Assembly (NCBI RefSeq): GCF_002902285.1
Contig: NZ_PPRU01000004.1
Coordinates: 62,001-126,000, forward strand
Length of the DNA stretch: 64,000 bases
Direction: 5' to 3'
From: Staphylococcus simulans
GTDB taxonomy: Bacteria; Bacillota; Bacilli; Staphylococcales; Staphylococcaceae
Shown here: positions 48,978-57,591 of the stretch, one piece after another
Layout: each line of letters begins with the position of its first letter
How positions within the stretch are numbered: the stretch's first letter is position 1
Position numbers and translations under genes: made by a program
The notes under the pieces: generated by a model
The model's database searches: none
Told to the model about the DNA's origin: nothing
What the model saw: the letters and a program-made list of their open reading frames with translations, nothing else

Positions 48978-49403
48978 ATGGCAGAATCTAAAGCCTATCG
49001 TTCTAAGATGATGTCTAAAATCAAAGGCACAGGCGGCAAAGCTGAAACACAACTTGCTAAAGCTTTATGGCACCAAGGTGTCCGTTATTTTAAGAATTAT
49101 AAGAAGTTACCCGGCACTCCAGATATCGCTATCACTAAATATAACGTAATGGTATTTGTAGATGGGGAATTCTGGCATGGTTATGATTGGGAAAATGTTA
49201 AACAAAAAAGAATCCACACGAACCGTTCATATTGGATACCGAAATTAGAACGCAATATGGAAAGAGATCAAGAAGTGAATCAGAAATTAGAAGAAATGGG
49301 TTATACTGTCTTACGTTTTTGGGAGAAACATGAAGTGTTTAAGGACATGGATGCTTGTGTCCAACAAGTGTTAGATGCGATTGAACAAAATAAACAAAAA
49401 TAA
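48978..49403 (+). CDS. vsr: Vsr-like very-short-patch mismatch endonuclease
   Basis: A 141-residue protein of the Vsr family, which nicks DNA 5' of T in T:G mismatches formed by deamination of 5-methylcytosine. RSKMMSKIKGTGGKAETQLAKAL is the N-terminal motif, PGTPDIAI holds the metal-binding Asp, and FVDGEFWHGYDW is the catalytic-core signature (usually DGCFWHGC, so zinc-binding cysteines are missing here). No cytosine methyltransferase or restriction gene is adjacent, so it is an orphan. TGAGGTG precedes the ATG. Confidence 0.85.
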   Translation: MAESKAYRSKMMSKIKGTGGKAETQLAKALWHQGVRYFKNYKKLPGTPDIAITKYNVMVFVDGEFWHGYDWENVKQKRIHTNRSYWIPKLERNMERDQEVNQKLEEMGYTVLRFWEKHEVFKDMDACVQQVLDAIEQNKQK

Positions 49404-49438
49404 AAAAGTGAGCTATCTCAATGAATAACTCACTTTTT
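49404..49438 (+). terminator. Terminator of the Vsr-like gene
   Basis: AAAAGTGAG / CTCACTTTT stem followed by TTTT, directly after the stop codon. Confidence 0.82.
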
Positions 49439-49496
49439 TATTACTAATTTTTTGTGCCTGTTGAAATAATCTTAAATTCCCCAACTTCTCCTATGA

Positions 49497-49853
49497 TTAA
49501 AATACTTTGCTGACCGCTTTACAAAGAGCCTCGATTTCCTTTCTTTGCTCTGGATCAACTACTAAAATCACGGTTCTTTCATCATGTTTATTTCTTTTTT
49601 TAGTTAAGAGTTTACGCTCTTTAAGCTTTTGAATCGCTTTAGAAATAAAATATGGTTTTAAGTTGGAAAGTTGAATGATTTCTTTTACATTGAACTCTGT
49701 ACGTTCTTTTTCACTGCTGTGAATGTAGTTTAAAATAAAGAGTTCTTCAAAAGTGATTTGAAACTCACTTTTTATTGTAGCACTGACCTCTCTTACTTTT
49801 TGTGCTACAGTGACGAATTTTGATAAATCATTAATTATGTTTTTATTGTTCAT
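49497..49853 (-). CDS. sarR: SarA-family transcriptional regulator SarR
   Basis: A 118-residue winged-helix protein. ITFEELFILNYI, LSNLKPYFISKAIQKLKERKLL and KKRNKHDERTVILVV match the SarA/SarR family, and KPY...KAxQKLK...LLxKKR fits SarR best. S. aureus sarR is also next to the urease operon. SarR represses sarA in S. aureus. The ATG at 49853 is chosen; its AAGGAG lies a longish 11 bases away, and a GTG at 49865 sits too close to it. Calls between SarR and SarA rest on synteny. Confidence 0.85.
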   Translation of the reverse strand: MNNKNIINDLSKFVTVAQKVREVSATIKSEFQITFEELFILNYIHSSEKERTEFNVKEIIQLSNLKPYFISKAIQKLKERKLLTKKRNKHDERTVILVVDPEQRKEIEALCKAVSKVF

Positions 49854-50187
49854 AGTGAAATTCACTCCTTCTTGATGTTTTTCGAAGATGTTTAGTGAAT
49901 TGTTCTGATAATTTCAAGCAAGCCCCTACATAAACTAATTTTATTACAACTCTCATTAAATAACAATCTATTTTTGTTCCTAAAATAATCAAAATAGTAA
50001 ACGTCATAATGTTGAAATCAGTCATCACGAATGTAAAGTTTTCACTAAGGTTAATTGGGTTAATAGGATGACTGTCTATTCAAAAAATCAAAAGCAATAA
50101 AAGTAGTAATAAATGAATATTGGGGAATACAATTAATCAATGTCATAATGAATGTGTATCACATATACAAACAAGGAGGATGAAAGG
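49854..50187. other. Divergent intergenic region sarR / UvrA paralogue
   Basis: An AT-rich 334-base region without a credible ORF. It contains the 22-base element TTAATAGGATGACTGTCTAT (continuing TC) at 50060-50081, which recurs with three changes near 54097. No clear -35/-10 pair could be chosen for either gene. Confidence 0.5.
50060..50081 (+). repeat. Shared 22-bp intergenic element, copy 1
   Basis: The core GATGACTGTCTATTC agrees with copy 2 (54097-54118) except one base; over 22 bases the match is 19. Both copies are preceded by TAAAGTT about 20-25 bases upstream. Confidence 0.45.
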
Positions 50188-52449
50188 ATGAAACAAGATT
50201 ATATCCGTGTCAAAGGTGCGACACAGAATAATTTAAAATCCATCGATGTAGACATTCCGAAACATTTCATAACTGTATTTACAGGCCGTTCTGGTTCAGG
50301 AAAGTCTTCACTCGTTTTTAATACACTCGCAGCTGAATCAGAGCACCTTTTAAACGAAACTTATTCAAGTTACATACAGTTTCATCTTAATCAACAACCT
50401 AGACCTAGCGTCGATCACATAGACCATCTGCCTGTTGCGATGACAATCAGCCAACAACGTTATAACGGCAACTCTCGCTCAACAGTCGGCACAATTTCAG
50501 ACATATACGCATCTGTGCGTTTATTATGGTCACGTATCGGCACACCTTTTGTAGGTTATTCTGATGTTTTTTCATTCAACAGCCCATCAGGCATGTGCAA
50601 AGAATGTGAAGGTTTAGGTTACATTGAATCAATTAATTTAGATGAATTGTTAGATTGGGATAAGTCATTAAATGAAGGTGCCATCGACTTCCCTTCTTTC
50701 GGTCCGGATAAAGAAAGAGGAAAAGCATATCGCGACAGCGGTTTGTTTGATAATGACAAAAAGTTAAAAGACTTTACCAAAGAAGAACTTGATTTATTTT
50801 TATATCAACAGCCGACAAAGCTTAAATATCCACCGAAAGAATGGAGAAAAACTGCGAAATATGTGGGATTGATTCCGCGTTTCAGCCGTATCTTTTTAGG
50901 CGATAAAACTTTTGCGAAAAAACGTTATGCACGCCATTTAAAACACGTCGTTACCACTAAAACATGTCCTGTTTGTGAAGGACAAAGACTAAATCAAAAG
51001 GTATTAAGTTGTAAAATCAATGGCTATAATATTTCTGATTTTACTAAAATGACAATTAAAGAGAACTTGGCTTTTTTAGATCAATTGAATCAACCAACTG
51101 CAGAATTTATTATTGCGCCGCTTCGAAAACAACTTGAAGCCCTAGATTTCATAGGATTAAGCTATCTAACACTCGACCGTGTCACAACAACACTTTCTGG
51201 TGGAGAAGCACAACGTCTTAAATTAATCCGTCATTTGAATAGTCCTTTATCTGATTTAGTTTATATTATTGATGAACCCAGTGTTGGTTTGCATCCTGAA
51301 GATATACAAAAAATCAATATTATTTTACAATCACTTAAAGAAAAAGGCAATACTGTTTTAATTGTTGAACATGATCCTGATGTTATTAAAGAAGCGGATT
51401 ATGTCATTGATATGGGACCAGGTTCTGGTAAGAATGGTGGAGAAATTACATTTGAAGGAGATTATCCAGCATTATTAGAATCTGATACAGCGACAGGTCA
51501 TGCGTTAAGAAAACCACATCACCTTAAAAATGACGTGCGTCAACCTGCAGGATATTTCCATCTCGGACCAATTACAGAAAATAATTTAAAAGATGTCACG
51601 GTTGATTTACCTAAACAAGTCATGACGGTTATGACAGGTGTTGCAGGTTCTGGTAAGAGTACTTTGGTCAAAAAAGGATTTGAAGATAATGAACATACTA
51701 TCTTTGTTGATCAAAAAGCGGTTCAAGGTTCAAGCCGTTCTAACCTGCTGACTTATTTAGGTGTCTTTGATCAAGTACGAAAATTCTTCAGCCAACAAAC
51801 CGGATTAAGCAAAGCGATGTTCAGCTATAATTCTAAAGGTGCATGCCCCAATTGCGGCGGTAAAGGTTATATTAAAACTGAACTAGCCTTTATGGCTGAT
51901 TTTTCTCAGACTTGTGAAGTGTGTCATGGTAAACGCTATAAACCTGAAGTATTAGAAGCAACAGTTAACGGTTATAATATTGCGGATGTTTTAAACTTAA
52001 CTGTAGATGAAGGTTTAGAATTCTTTAAAGGGCATCAAGAAATTGAAGATGCATTAGAGTCATTAAGCCAAACTGGATTAAATTATATGGCACTCGGTCA
52101 ACCGCTAGACACCTTATCTGGCGGTGAGATTCAGCGCGTTAAATTAAGTCAGCATTTAGTCGAACCGACAACTGATTATGTTTATATCTTTGATGAGCCG
52201 ACAACAGGTTTACATGAAGAAGACATTCCTCTACTATTGAATCGCTTCAATGATTTAATTGAAGCTGGGAATACAGTGATTCTGATTGAACATAACTTAT
52301 CCATGATGTGTGAAGCGGATTGGCTCATTGATGTCGGACCAGGTCCTGGTTTAGAAGGAGGACAAATCTTATTCAGCGGCTTGCCTAAAGACTTCCTACA
52401 AACAGATACCTTAACTGCCAAACATTTAAAACGTTATACTCAAGCATAA
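50188..52449 (+). CDS. UvrA-like ABC protein (UvrA2/drug-resistance type)
   Basis: A 753-residue soluble tandem-ABC protein, about 190 residues shorter than excinuclease UvrA. Both nucleotide sites are intact: Walker A GRSGSGKSS and GVAGSGKST, signatures LSGGEAQRL and LSGGEIQRV. Zinc modules CKECEGLGY/CPVCEGQ and CPNCGGKGY/CEVCHGKRY are present. The shorter N-terminal half suggests the UvrB-binding domain is missing, as in UvrA2 and antibiotic self-resistance paralogues. The ATG at 50188 lies 8 bases behind AAGGAGG. It is a paralogue, not the housekeeping uvrA. Target unknown. Confidence 0.9.
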   Translation: MKQDYIRVKGATQNNLKSIDVDIPKHFITVFTGRSGSGKSSLVFNTLAAESEHLLNETYSSYIQFHLNQQPRPSVDHIDHLPVAMTISQQRYNGNSRSTVGTISDIYASVRLLWSRIGTPFVGYSDVFSFNSPSGMCKECEGLGYIESINLDELLDWDKSLNEGAIDFPSFGPDKERGKAYRDSGLFDNDKKLKDFTKEELDLFLYQQPTKLKYPPKEWRKTAKYVGLIPRFSRIFLGDKTFAKKRYARHLKHVVTTKTCPVCEGQRLNQKVLSCKINGYNISDFTKMTIKENLAFLDQLNQPTAEFIIAPLRKQLEALDFIGLSYLTLDRVTTTLSGGEAQRLKLIRHLNSPLSDLVYIIDEPSVGLHPEDIQKINIILQSLKEKGNTVLIVEHDPDVIKEADYVIDMGPGSGKNGGEITFEGDYPALLESDTATGHALRKPHHLKNDVRQPAGYFHLGPITENNLKDVTVDLPKQVMTVMTGVAGSGKSTLVKKGFEDNEHTIFVDQKAVQGSSRSNLLTYLGVFDQVRKFFSQQTGLSKAMFSYNSKGACPNCGGKGYIKTELAFMADFSQTCEVCHGKRYKPEVLEATVNGYNIADVLNLTVDEGLEFFKGHQEIEDALESLSQTGLNYMALGQPLDTLSGGEIQRVKLSQHLVEPTTDYVYIFDEPTTGLHEEDIPLLLNRFNDLIEAGNTVILIEHNLSMMCEADWLIDVGPGPGLEGGQILFSGLPKDFLQTDTLTAKHLKRYTQA

Positions 52450-52450
52450 T

Positions 52451-52488
52451 AAAAAGGCTCAACCACAGTTTTGTGATTGAGCCTTATT
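52451..52488 (+). terminator. Terminator of the UvrA-like gene
   Basis: AAGGCTCAA / TTGAGCCTT with inner ACA...TGT pairs, followed by ATTC; the A-run on the left also suits the converging gene. Confidence 0.75.
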
Positions 52489-52509
52489 CATATATACACT
52501 GATTATTTA

Positions 52510-52866
52510 TTATTTTTTACTGCAAATTGTATCAGCTGAAGATAATGCAGCTAATTTCAATAAGTCAGTTGCGTGTTTAGCGCCTTCTTTACCATGACCT
52601 GCTTCGTAGTGTTTGTAAGCTGCAACACCTAATACACCTACTGCTAATAATGAAGCAACATTTGTCATTTTTTTGTTGCCGAAGCTTAGTAAATAGATTA
52701 AACCACTTGCTGCTTCTAAAGTACCTGCAACTGTTACCCATTTAGAATCAAGGCCGAACACATTTGCGAAAGTATCTTTCATACCTGCGTCACCTTTTAA
52801 TTTTGGCTCTGAAGCCTGTAATAATTCCTTAGCGATTTTAATATTGTTTAAATAACGTAATAACAT
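52510..52866 (-). CDS. DoxX-like small membrane protein
   Basis: A 118-residue protein with three or four weakly hydrophobic helices. KWVTVAGTLEAASGLIYLLSF is typical of DoxX-like proteins, which are membrane proteins of uncertain function. AGGAGATTG precedes the ATG. It is 13 bases downstream of the luciferase-like gene and probably co-transcribed with it. Confidence 0.7.
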   Translation of the reverse strand: MLLRYLNNIKIAKELLQASEPKLKGDAGMKDTFANVFGLDSKWVTVAGTLEAASGLIYLLSFGNKKMTNVASLLAVGVLGVAAYKHYEAGHGKEGAKHATDLLKLAALSSADTICSKK

Positions 52867-52879
52867 AATACAATCTCCT

Positions 52880-53932
52880 TTATTTATTATTAAAATATTC
52901 CTCTACAATAGGTTTTACCCTTTCTCCGTATAATTTAATTGCATGCATTACACGGTCATGTGGCATAGACCCTACTGGCAGGTGAATCATGAAACGATTC
53001 AAGTTCAATTCTTCGATTACTTTAATCATTTTCTTTGCGACTGTTTCCGGACTTCCTACAAACATTGCACCTTCATCGCTGATTTCACGTTGGAAATGCG
53101 CTTGATCGTATGGCGGCCAATTACGTTCTCTGGCGATGATATCATGTGTGACTTTAGTCGGCGCGTAAAACTCACGTTGTGCCGCTTCATCAGTCTCTGC
53201 GATATAACCCCAAGAATGTACTGCAACCGGCATATCTTCTGCGCGATAACCTCTGTTTTCAGCAACTGCACGATACACTGCAATATTACGTTTGAAACGT
53301 CTAGGATTACCACCGATAATCGCGTAGGTAATCGGTAAACCGAACTCTGCAGCTCTCATAGAAGACTCTGGTGTGCCTCCTGTTGCGAGCCAAATTGGAA
53401 TTTCCTCTTGCACTGCTCTAGGATATACACCTAAGTTGTTAATTGCTGGTCGCAAACCGCCTTCCCATTTAACAATCTCATGTTGATTGATACGTTTCAA
53501 TAATTCCAACTTCTCAATAAACAATTGATCGTAATCATCAAGGTTGTAACCGAATAATGGGAAAGATTCGATAAACGAACCGCGCCCTACCATAATTTCA
53601 GCACGTCCGTTAGATACTGCATCCAATGTCGCAAAACGTTCATAGACACGTACTGGATCATCTGATGATAAAACCGTTACTGCCGATGAAAGTTTAATAC
53701 GTTTCGTTGTTGTCGCTGCTGCCGCAAGTACAGTCACAGGATCTGAAACTGCATAATCTGAACGATGATGTTCACCTAATCCATATACATCCAGCCCTAC
53801 TTCATCAGCAAGTTGGATTTCTTCTACGATGTTTCTAATACGTTCTGCTGCTGTTAATTTTTCTTGAATGCCGTTTTCTGTATAAATATCAGTGTTGTCT
53901 GCAAAGGATGTCATTCCAATTTCGAGTTTCAC
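52880..53932 (-). CDS. Luciferase-like (LLM class) flavin-dependent oxidoreductase
   Basis: A 350-residue bacterial-luciferase-fold protein: GLGEHHRSDYAVSDPVTVLAAAA, IKLSSAVTVLSSDDPVRVYERFATLD, GRAEIMVGRGSF and FVGSPETVAKKMIKVIEEL. These enzymes use FMNH2 and oxygen, or F420, on varied substrates. The start is GTG at 53932, 6 bases behind AAAGAGGTG. Substrate unknown; co-transcribed with the DoxX-like gene. Confidence 0.87.
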   Translation of the reverse strand: MKLEIGMTSFADNTDIYTENGIQEKLTAAERIRNIVEEIQLADEVGLDVYGLGEHHRSDYAVSDPVTVLAAAATTTKRIKLSSAVTVLSSDDPVRVYERFATLDAVSNGRAEIMVGRGSFIESFPLFGYNLDDYDQLFIEKLELLKRINQHEIVKWEGGLRPAINNLGVYPRAVQEEIPIWLATGGTPESSMRAAEFGLPITYAIIGGNPRRFKRNIAVYRAVAENRGYRAEDMPVAVHSWGYIAETDEAAQREFYAPTKVTHDIIARERNWPPYDQAHFQREISDEGAMFVGSPETVAKKMIKVIEELNLNRFMIHLPVGSMPHDRVMHAIKLYGERVKPIVEEYFNNK

Positions 53933-54096
53933 TTTTTTCACCTCTTTAGGTATAATTTTTATACTTAAATAATACATCTGTTCTTTCCTTAAGTCAATAC
54001 TTTCAACTCGAGCTGAACAAAGAGATAAAAACTTCCATTTAATGAAGAAAAGCCTAACTTTACATAAAGTTAATAGTTAACATCCACCTATTGTAT

Positions 54097-54118
54097 TTAA
54101 TTAGATGACTATCTATTC
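54097..54118 (+). repeat. Shared 22-bp intergenic element, copy 2
   Basis: TTAATTAGATGACTATCTAT (continuing TC) matches copy 1 at 50060-50081 in 19 of 22 positions. It lies 165 bases upstream of the luciferase-like gene and 387 upstream of the SsaA-like gene. Confidence 0.45.
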
Positions 54119-54203
54119 GACAGGATTTTAAAAATAAATCTCCGTCATATTAACTACAAAGCAACATTTATTCATTAGAAATTATGTTTCAAAGTTTTCT
54201 GTT

Positions 54204-54223
54204 ATATTACAAGACTGTAATAT
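54204..54223. promoter_or_regulatory. Palindrome upstream of the SsaA-like gene
   Basis: ATATTACA-AGAC-TGTAATAT, perfect 8-bp arms, about 280 bases before the ATG. It contains TGTAAT half-sites like those of WalR, but in inverted rather than direct orientation. Confidence 0.4.
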
Positions 54224-54504
54224 GAAAAGCCTTTACAAATAATTAAAAATGTTAAAAATGCGATAACATCAACATTCTAAGACTATAGTCCTACTTTCAT
54301 GCTTATTACATCCAAATACATAATTATTAGAACTAAATTACAAAACGATAACAAACCACACAAGTGCAATTTTTTTTGGTAGAGTAAGTCTTGTCGTTAA
54401 GAGAACGAAACAAACAAAACAAATTATGAAATTTAGTAAATGTTAATCCAGTCACGAGACTTAAAAAATAATTTAGCTTATTATCTTTAGGAGGATATTT
54501 TATC

Positions 54505-55239
54505 ATGAATAAAATCGCTACTACTACAATCGCTACAGCAGGTTTAGGAATCGCTGCTTTAACTTTATCTAATCACGATGCAGACGCTGCACAAAATAAC
54601 GGATACAACTCAAACGATCCTTATTCTTACAGCTACTCATATACAATTGATCAAGATGGTAACTACCACTACACTTGGGAAGGTAACTGGAACAAATCTA
54701 ATCAATTCAATAACTACTATGGTACTTACGCTCAATACAATAACAACAACACAGCTAACAATAACTATACAAACTACACTAGCTACAATACACAAGCAAC
54801 TGCTCCACGTACTGGCGGTTTAGGTGCTTCATACTCAACATCAGACAACAACGTTAAAGTAACAACTACTTCAGCACCAAAAACAAGCACTAACACATTC
54901 GCTAACCGTTCATCATCAGGTGCTAACTTATACACTGTAGGTCAATGTACTTACTACGTATTCGACAAAGTTGGCGGTAAAATCGGTTCAACTTGGGGCA
55001 ACGCTAATAACTGGGCTAACGCAGCAGCAGCTTCAGGTTACACTGTAAACAACAACCCATCAGCTGGCGCAATCTTACAAACTAGCCAAGGTGCTTTCGG
55101 TCACGTTGCATACGTTGAAAGTGTAAACAGCGACGGTTCAGTAAACGTTTCAGAAATGAACTACGGTCAAGGTCCTGGCGTTGTAACTACACGTACAATC
55201 TCAGCTAGCCAAGCAGGCGGATACAACTACATCCACTAA
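54505..55239 (+). CDS. ssaA: Secreted CHAP-domain protein (SsaA-like)
   Basis: A 244-residue secreted amidase-type protein. Signal peptide cleavage is likely after NHDADA (residue 28). A Tyr/Asn/Ser-rich linker (residues 30-140, e.g. [19 protein letters not shown]) precedes a C-terminal CHAP domain with catalytic Cys148 ([13 protein letters not shown]), His200 ([10 protein letters not shown]) and the acidic/Asn region VNVSEMNYG. Such proteins cleave peptidoglycan cross-bridges or stem peptides. TAGGAGG precedes the ATG. S. aureus ssaA lies at the same place; several paralogues exist, so the symbol is by position. Confidence 0.88.
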   Translation: MNKIATTTIATAGLGIAALTLSNHDADAAQNNGYNSNDPYSYSYSYTIDQDGNYHYTWEGNWNKSNQFNNYYGTYAQYNNNNTANNNYTNYTSYNTQATAPRTGGLGASYSTSDNNVKVTTTSAPKTSTNTFANRSSSGANLYTVGQCTYYVFDKVGGKIGSTWGNANNWANAAAASGYTVNNNPSAGAILQTSQGAFGHVAYVESVNSDGSVNVSEMNYGQGPGVVTTRTISASQAGGYNYIH

Positions 55240-55260
55240 TTAATAAATTTACGATATAAA

Positions 55261-55293
55261 CCAACTGATCAGCTACAATCAGTTGGTTTTTTT
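55261..55293 (+). terminator. Terminator of the SsaA-like gene
   Basis: CCAACTGAT / ATCAGTTGG perfect stem followed by seven T residues. Confidence 0.9.
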
Positions 55294-55346
55294 ATGCCCT
55301 TTTTTTATTTCTATTGCTTATCCTGCCACTAACTTATACGCATAAC

Positions 55347-55393
55347 AAAAAAGCCGGAGACTTAGGAATTTACACCTAAGCCTGCCGGCTTTT
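55347..55393 (-). terminator. Terminator of the membrane protein gene at 55410
   Basis: Reverse-strand AAAAGCCGG / CCGGCTTTT with inner CTTAGG / CCTAAG, ending in a T-run. Confidence 0.85.
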
Positions 55394-55409
55394 CTATCTA
55401 TTTACTACG

Positions 55410-55913
55410 TTATAACCAATATGCGATCATAATCCAGAATGCGAAAGCTAACACATATAATAATGGGAAGCTTTCTGATACGGGTCGTTTAAGTTGTCTA
55501 TAAAGAACATAGCCTCCTAAACCTATGGCCATACCGGCTGTTAGGACAATACGTACCACAAACATTTCTACTGTGGCATTAATCCCAAGCTGAGGACTCG
55601 TAGTCATAACCTCAATAAGAGATAAGATTAATATCATTACTGTATAAACAACAGTATCTTTTGTTTTGTTAGTTTGGGATAATGTCCAAAATATTAATAG
55701 CCCGAAGATAGACGTCATTAACATTTCATGTGCTAAAAATTCCGACATAGAAGAATCAACTCTATATTGCAAAATCGCTACAAAATACAATATAAAGCTG
55801 ATTACTAAATAGATAATAGAAGGATATTTTACAGTTAAATTATCTAAATTGAAGTATCGATGAATTCCTAGACACAATAGTAATATCGCTACAAGTATTA
55901 CTACATATAGCAT
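55410..55913 (-). CDS. Membrane protein, unknown function
   Basis: A 167-residue protein with about six hydrophobic segments covering most of its length (e.g. VVILVAILLLCLGIH at the N-terminus, FPLLYVLAFAFWIMIAYWL at the C-terminus). No family was recognised. AGGTGATTCC precedes the ATG. It is monocistronic, with a terminator. The 235 bases behind it show nothing beyond AT-rich sequence. Confidence 0.65.
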   Translation of the reverse strand: MLYVVILVAILLLCLGIHRYFNLDNLTVKYPSIIYLVISFILYFVAILQYRVDSSMSEFLAHEMLMTSIFGLLIFWTLSQTNKTKDTVVYTVMILILSLIEVMTTSPQLGINATVEMFVVRIVLTAGMAIGLGGYVLYRQLKRPVSESFPLLYVLAFAFWIMIAYWL

Positions 55914-56110
55914 GGAATCACCTCATTCATATATATTTAATAACCGTTTTAGTACACAACTAAACCTAATAAATATTAATTTTTTAATGATAATGATTGG
56001 AATTGCAATTAATCCTTCTTAGATAACTATAATTGTTCCACCATTAGTATGTTATACCCTGGATTCACGCGTTTAATGTGTAAAATCCGAAAAATTGTAA
56101 AAAGTCAAAG

Positions 56111-56143
56111 AAAAACTGCCTCACTTTAAAAAGCGAGACAGTT
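56111..56143 (-). terminator. Terminator of the opine dehydrogenase/NhaC pair
   Basis: Reverse-strand AACTGTCTCGC / GTGAGGCAGTT (two G-U pairs) followed by TTT. Confidence 0.82.
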
Positions 56144-56148
56144 CATCT

Positions 56149-57567
56149 TTAACCGTGCTGCGTATAATGTGTTGTGTCTGGTGATTTCACCTTTTTCACT
56201 GACCAGCCAGTAAAGGCGTAGAATATAGCGAAAATCACACATAAATAACAAGGTACCGTCCAAATAAAGTAAGAATAGACGTTTACACCTAATTGTTGCG
56301 TATAATAAATTCCTGATGTGCCCCAAGGGATCAATGGAATAATCATCGTACCTGAGTCTTCAAGTGTACGTGATAAGTTTGTACGAGACAGCTTCATCTC
56401 ATCATACATATCATATAACAACATACCTACTACGATAATCACAACAGATGCTACTCCTGCTGCTAATACCATAATCAAGCCAGATATTACTGTAACTAAA
56501 ATTAATGTGCCTGGCGAAGTGACTTTATCTTTAATTGTGTTCAACATCACTGTTAAACAACCTGATTTTTCGACAATACCCGCAAATGCATAGCCACAGA
56601 AGATTGTCACAATGACTTGTGTCATACTCATCATGCCGCCTTGCTCAAGCAAAGTCGTCGCTTTATCATTTAAATTGACTTGATGGACAATCATATCCGG
56701 TTTAAAACCGTCAAACGCCGCTTTAAAACCATCAGTAAAATTAAAGCCATGATTCAGTGCGCCGACAAAGATCGCTGCCACACATGAAACTAACATAGCC
56801 GGTACGGTTGAGAAGCGGAATAATAAACATGCGATGATAACAATCGCTGGAATCCATACACTGAAATTAATATGATATACATTTTCGAGTTGACGTAATA
56901 ATGCATTGATTTGGCTTTTATCCGCACTCGATTTATGATTTAATCCCGCAAAGAACCAAACTATCATACCGATAATCGACGCAGGAATCGTCGTCCATAA
57001 CATCGCTTTAATATGGGCAAAAATGTTCACGTTCGTGACCATTGCCGCTAAGTTTGTTGTATCAGAGAGTGGTGATAACTTATCACCGAAAACTGCACCT
57101 GCAATAATTGCACCTGCAGCCATACCCGCATCAATATGTAATTGATGTGCAATCGCAATTAATGCGATTCCTGCTGTTGATGCAGAACCCCAAGCGGTTC
57201 CAGTGGCCATAGACGTTATCGCTGAAATTAAAAACGCAGAGACCAAGAAATAACTTGGATTCAACAATTTTAACCCATAATAAATCAGAGCAGGTACGGT
57301 TCCAGAATACATCCATGTCCCAACTACAATCCCTACGCATAAAATAATATAAATCGTAGGCATCGCTGTACTCAGCCGCTGTGTAATCCCCTCTTCTAAA
57401 TCTTTCCAACGTAAGCCTACACGCCAGGCAATTACTGACGCATAAGCCGCTGAAAGAATTAATAATGGTTGTACTGGAATTCCAAATACCACAAATCCAA
57501 CAATAACTAATAACATCATTACAACGATGGTTGAAATGGATTCAAGTAATGTCGGCATTCTCTTCAT
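56149..57567 (-). CDS. NhaC family Na+/H+ antiporter or amino/organic-acid exchanger
   Basis: A 472-residue membrane protein of the NhaC family with about eleven helices. GTAWGSASTAGIALIAIA, AGAVFGDKLSPLSDTTNLAA and LIPWGTSGIYYTQQLGV are conserved. NhaC members include Na+/H+ antiporters but also malate/lactate and amino-acid exchangers. It starts 24 bases after the opine-dehydrogenase-like gene, so they are one transcript. That pairing suggests transport of the product or substrate of that enzyme. The AAAGGGGG site precedes the ATG. Confidence 0.87.
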   Translation of the reverse strand: MKRMPTLLESISTIVVMMLLVIVGFVVFGIPVQPLLILSAAYASVIAWRVGLRWKDLEEGITQRLSTAMPTIYIILCVGIVVGTWMYSGTVPALIYYGLKLLNPSYFLVSAFLISAITSMATGTAWGSASTAGIALIAIAHQLHIDAGMAAGAIIAGAVFGDKLSPLSDTTNLAAMVTNVNIFAHIKAMLWTTIPASIIGMIVWFFAGLNHKSSADKSQINALLRQLENVYHINFSVWIPAIVIIACLLFRFSTVPAMLVSCVAAIFVGALNHGFNFTDGFKAAFDGFKPDMIVHQVNLNDKATTLLEQGGMMSMTQVIVTIFCGYAFAGIVEKSGCLTVMLNTIKDKVTSPGTLILVTVISGLIMVLAAGVASVVIIVVGMLLYDMYDEMKLSRTNLSRTLEDSGTMIIPLIPWGTSGIYYTQQLGVNVYSYFIWTVPCYLCVIFAIFYAFTGWSVKKVKSPDTTHYTQHG

Positions 57568-57591
57568 AATATGTCCCCCTTTATTTAATTG

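Larger units (their letters stand above)
53933..54504. other. Long intergenic region upstream of the SsaA-like gene
   Basis: 572 bases without a credible gene, strongly AT-rich. It holds copy 2 of the 22-bp shared element, a perfect 8-bp palindrome at 54204-54223 and several TGTWA-type half-sites, but no clean WalR box (TGTWAH-N5-TGTWAH). The SsaA-like gene therefore probably has a long regulated upstream region or untranslated leader. Confidence 0.5.

Noticed and set aside
54578..54823. 81-residue Thr/Ile-rich frame inside the SsaA-like gene
   Set aside because: It is a frame-shifted reading of the repetitive Tyr/Asn linker and has no initiation signals.
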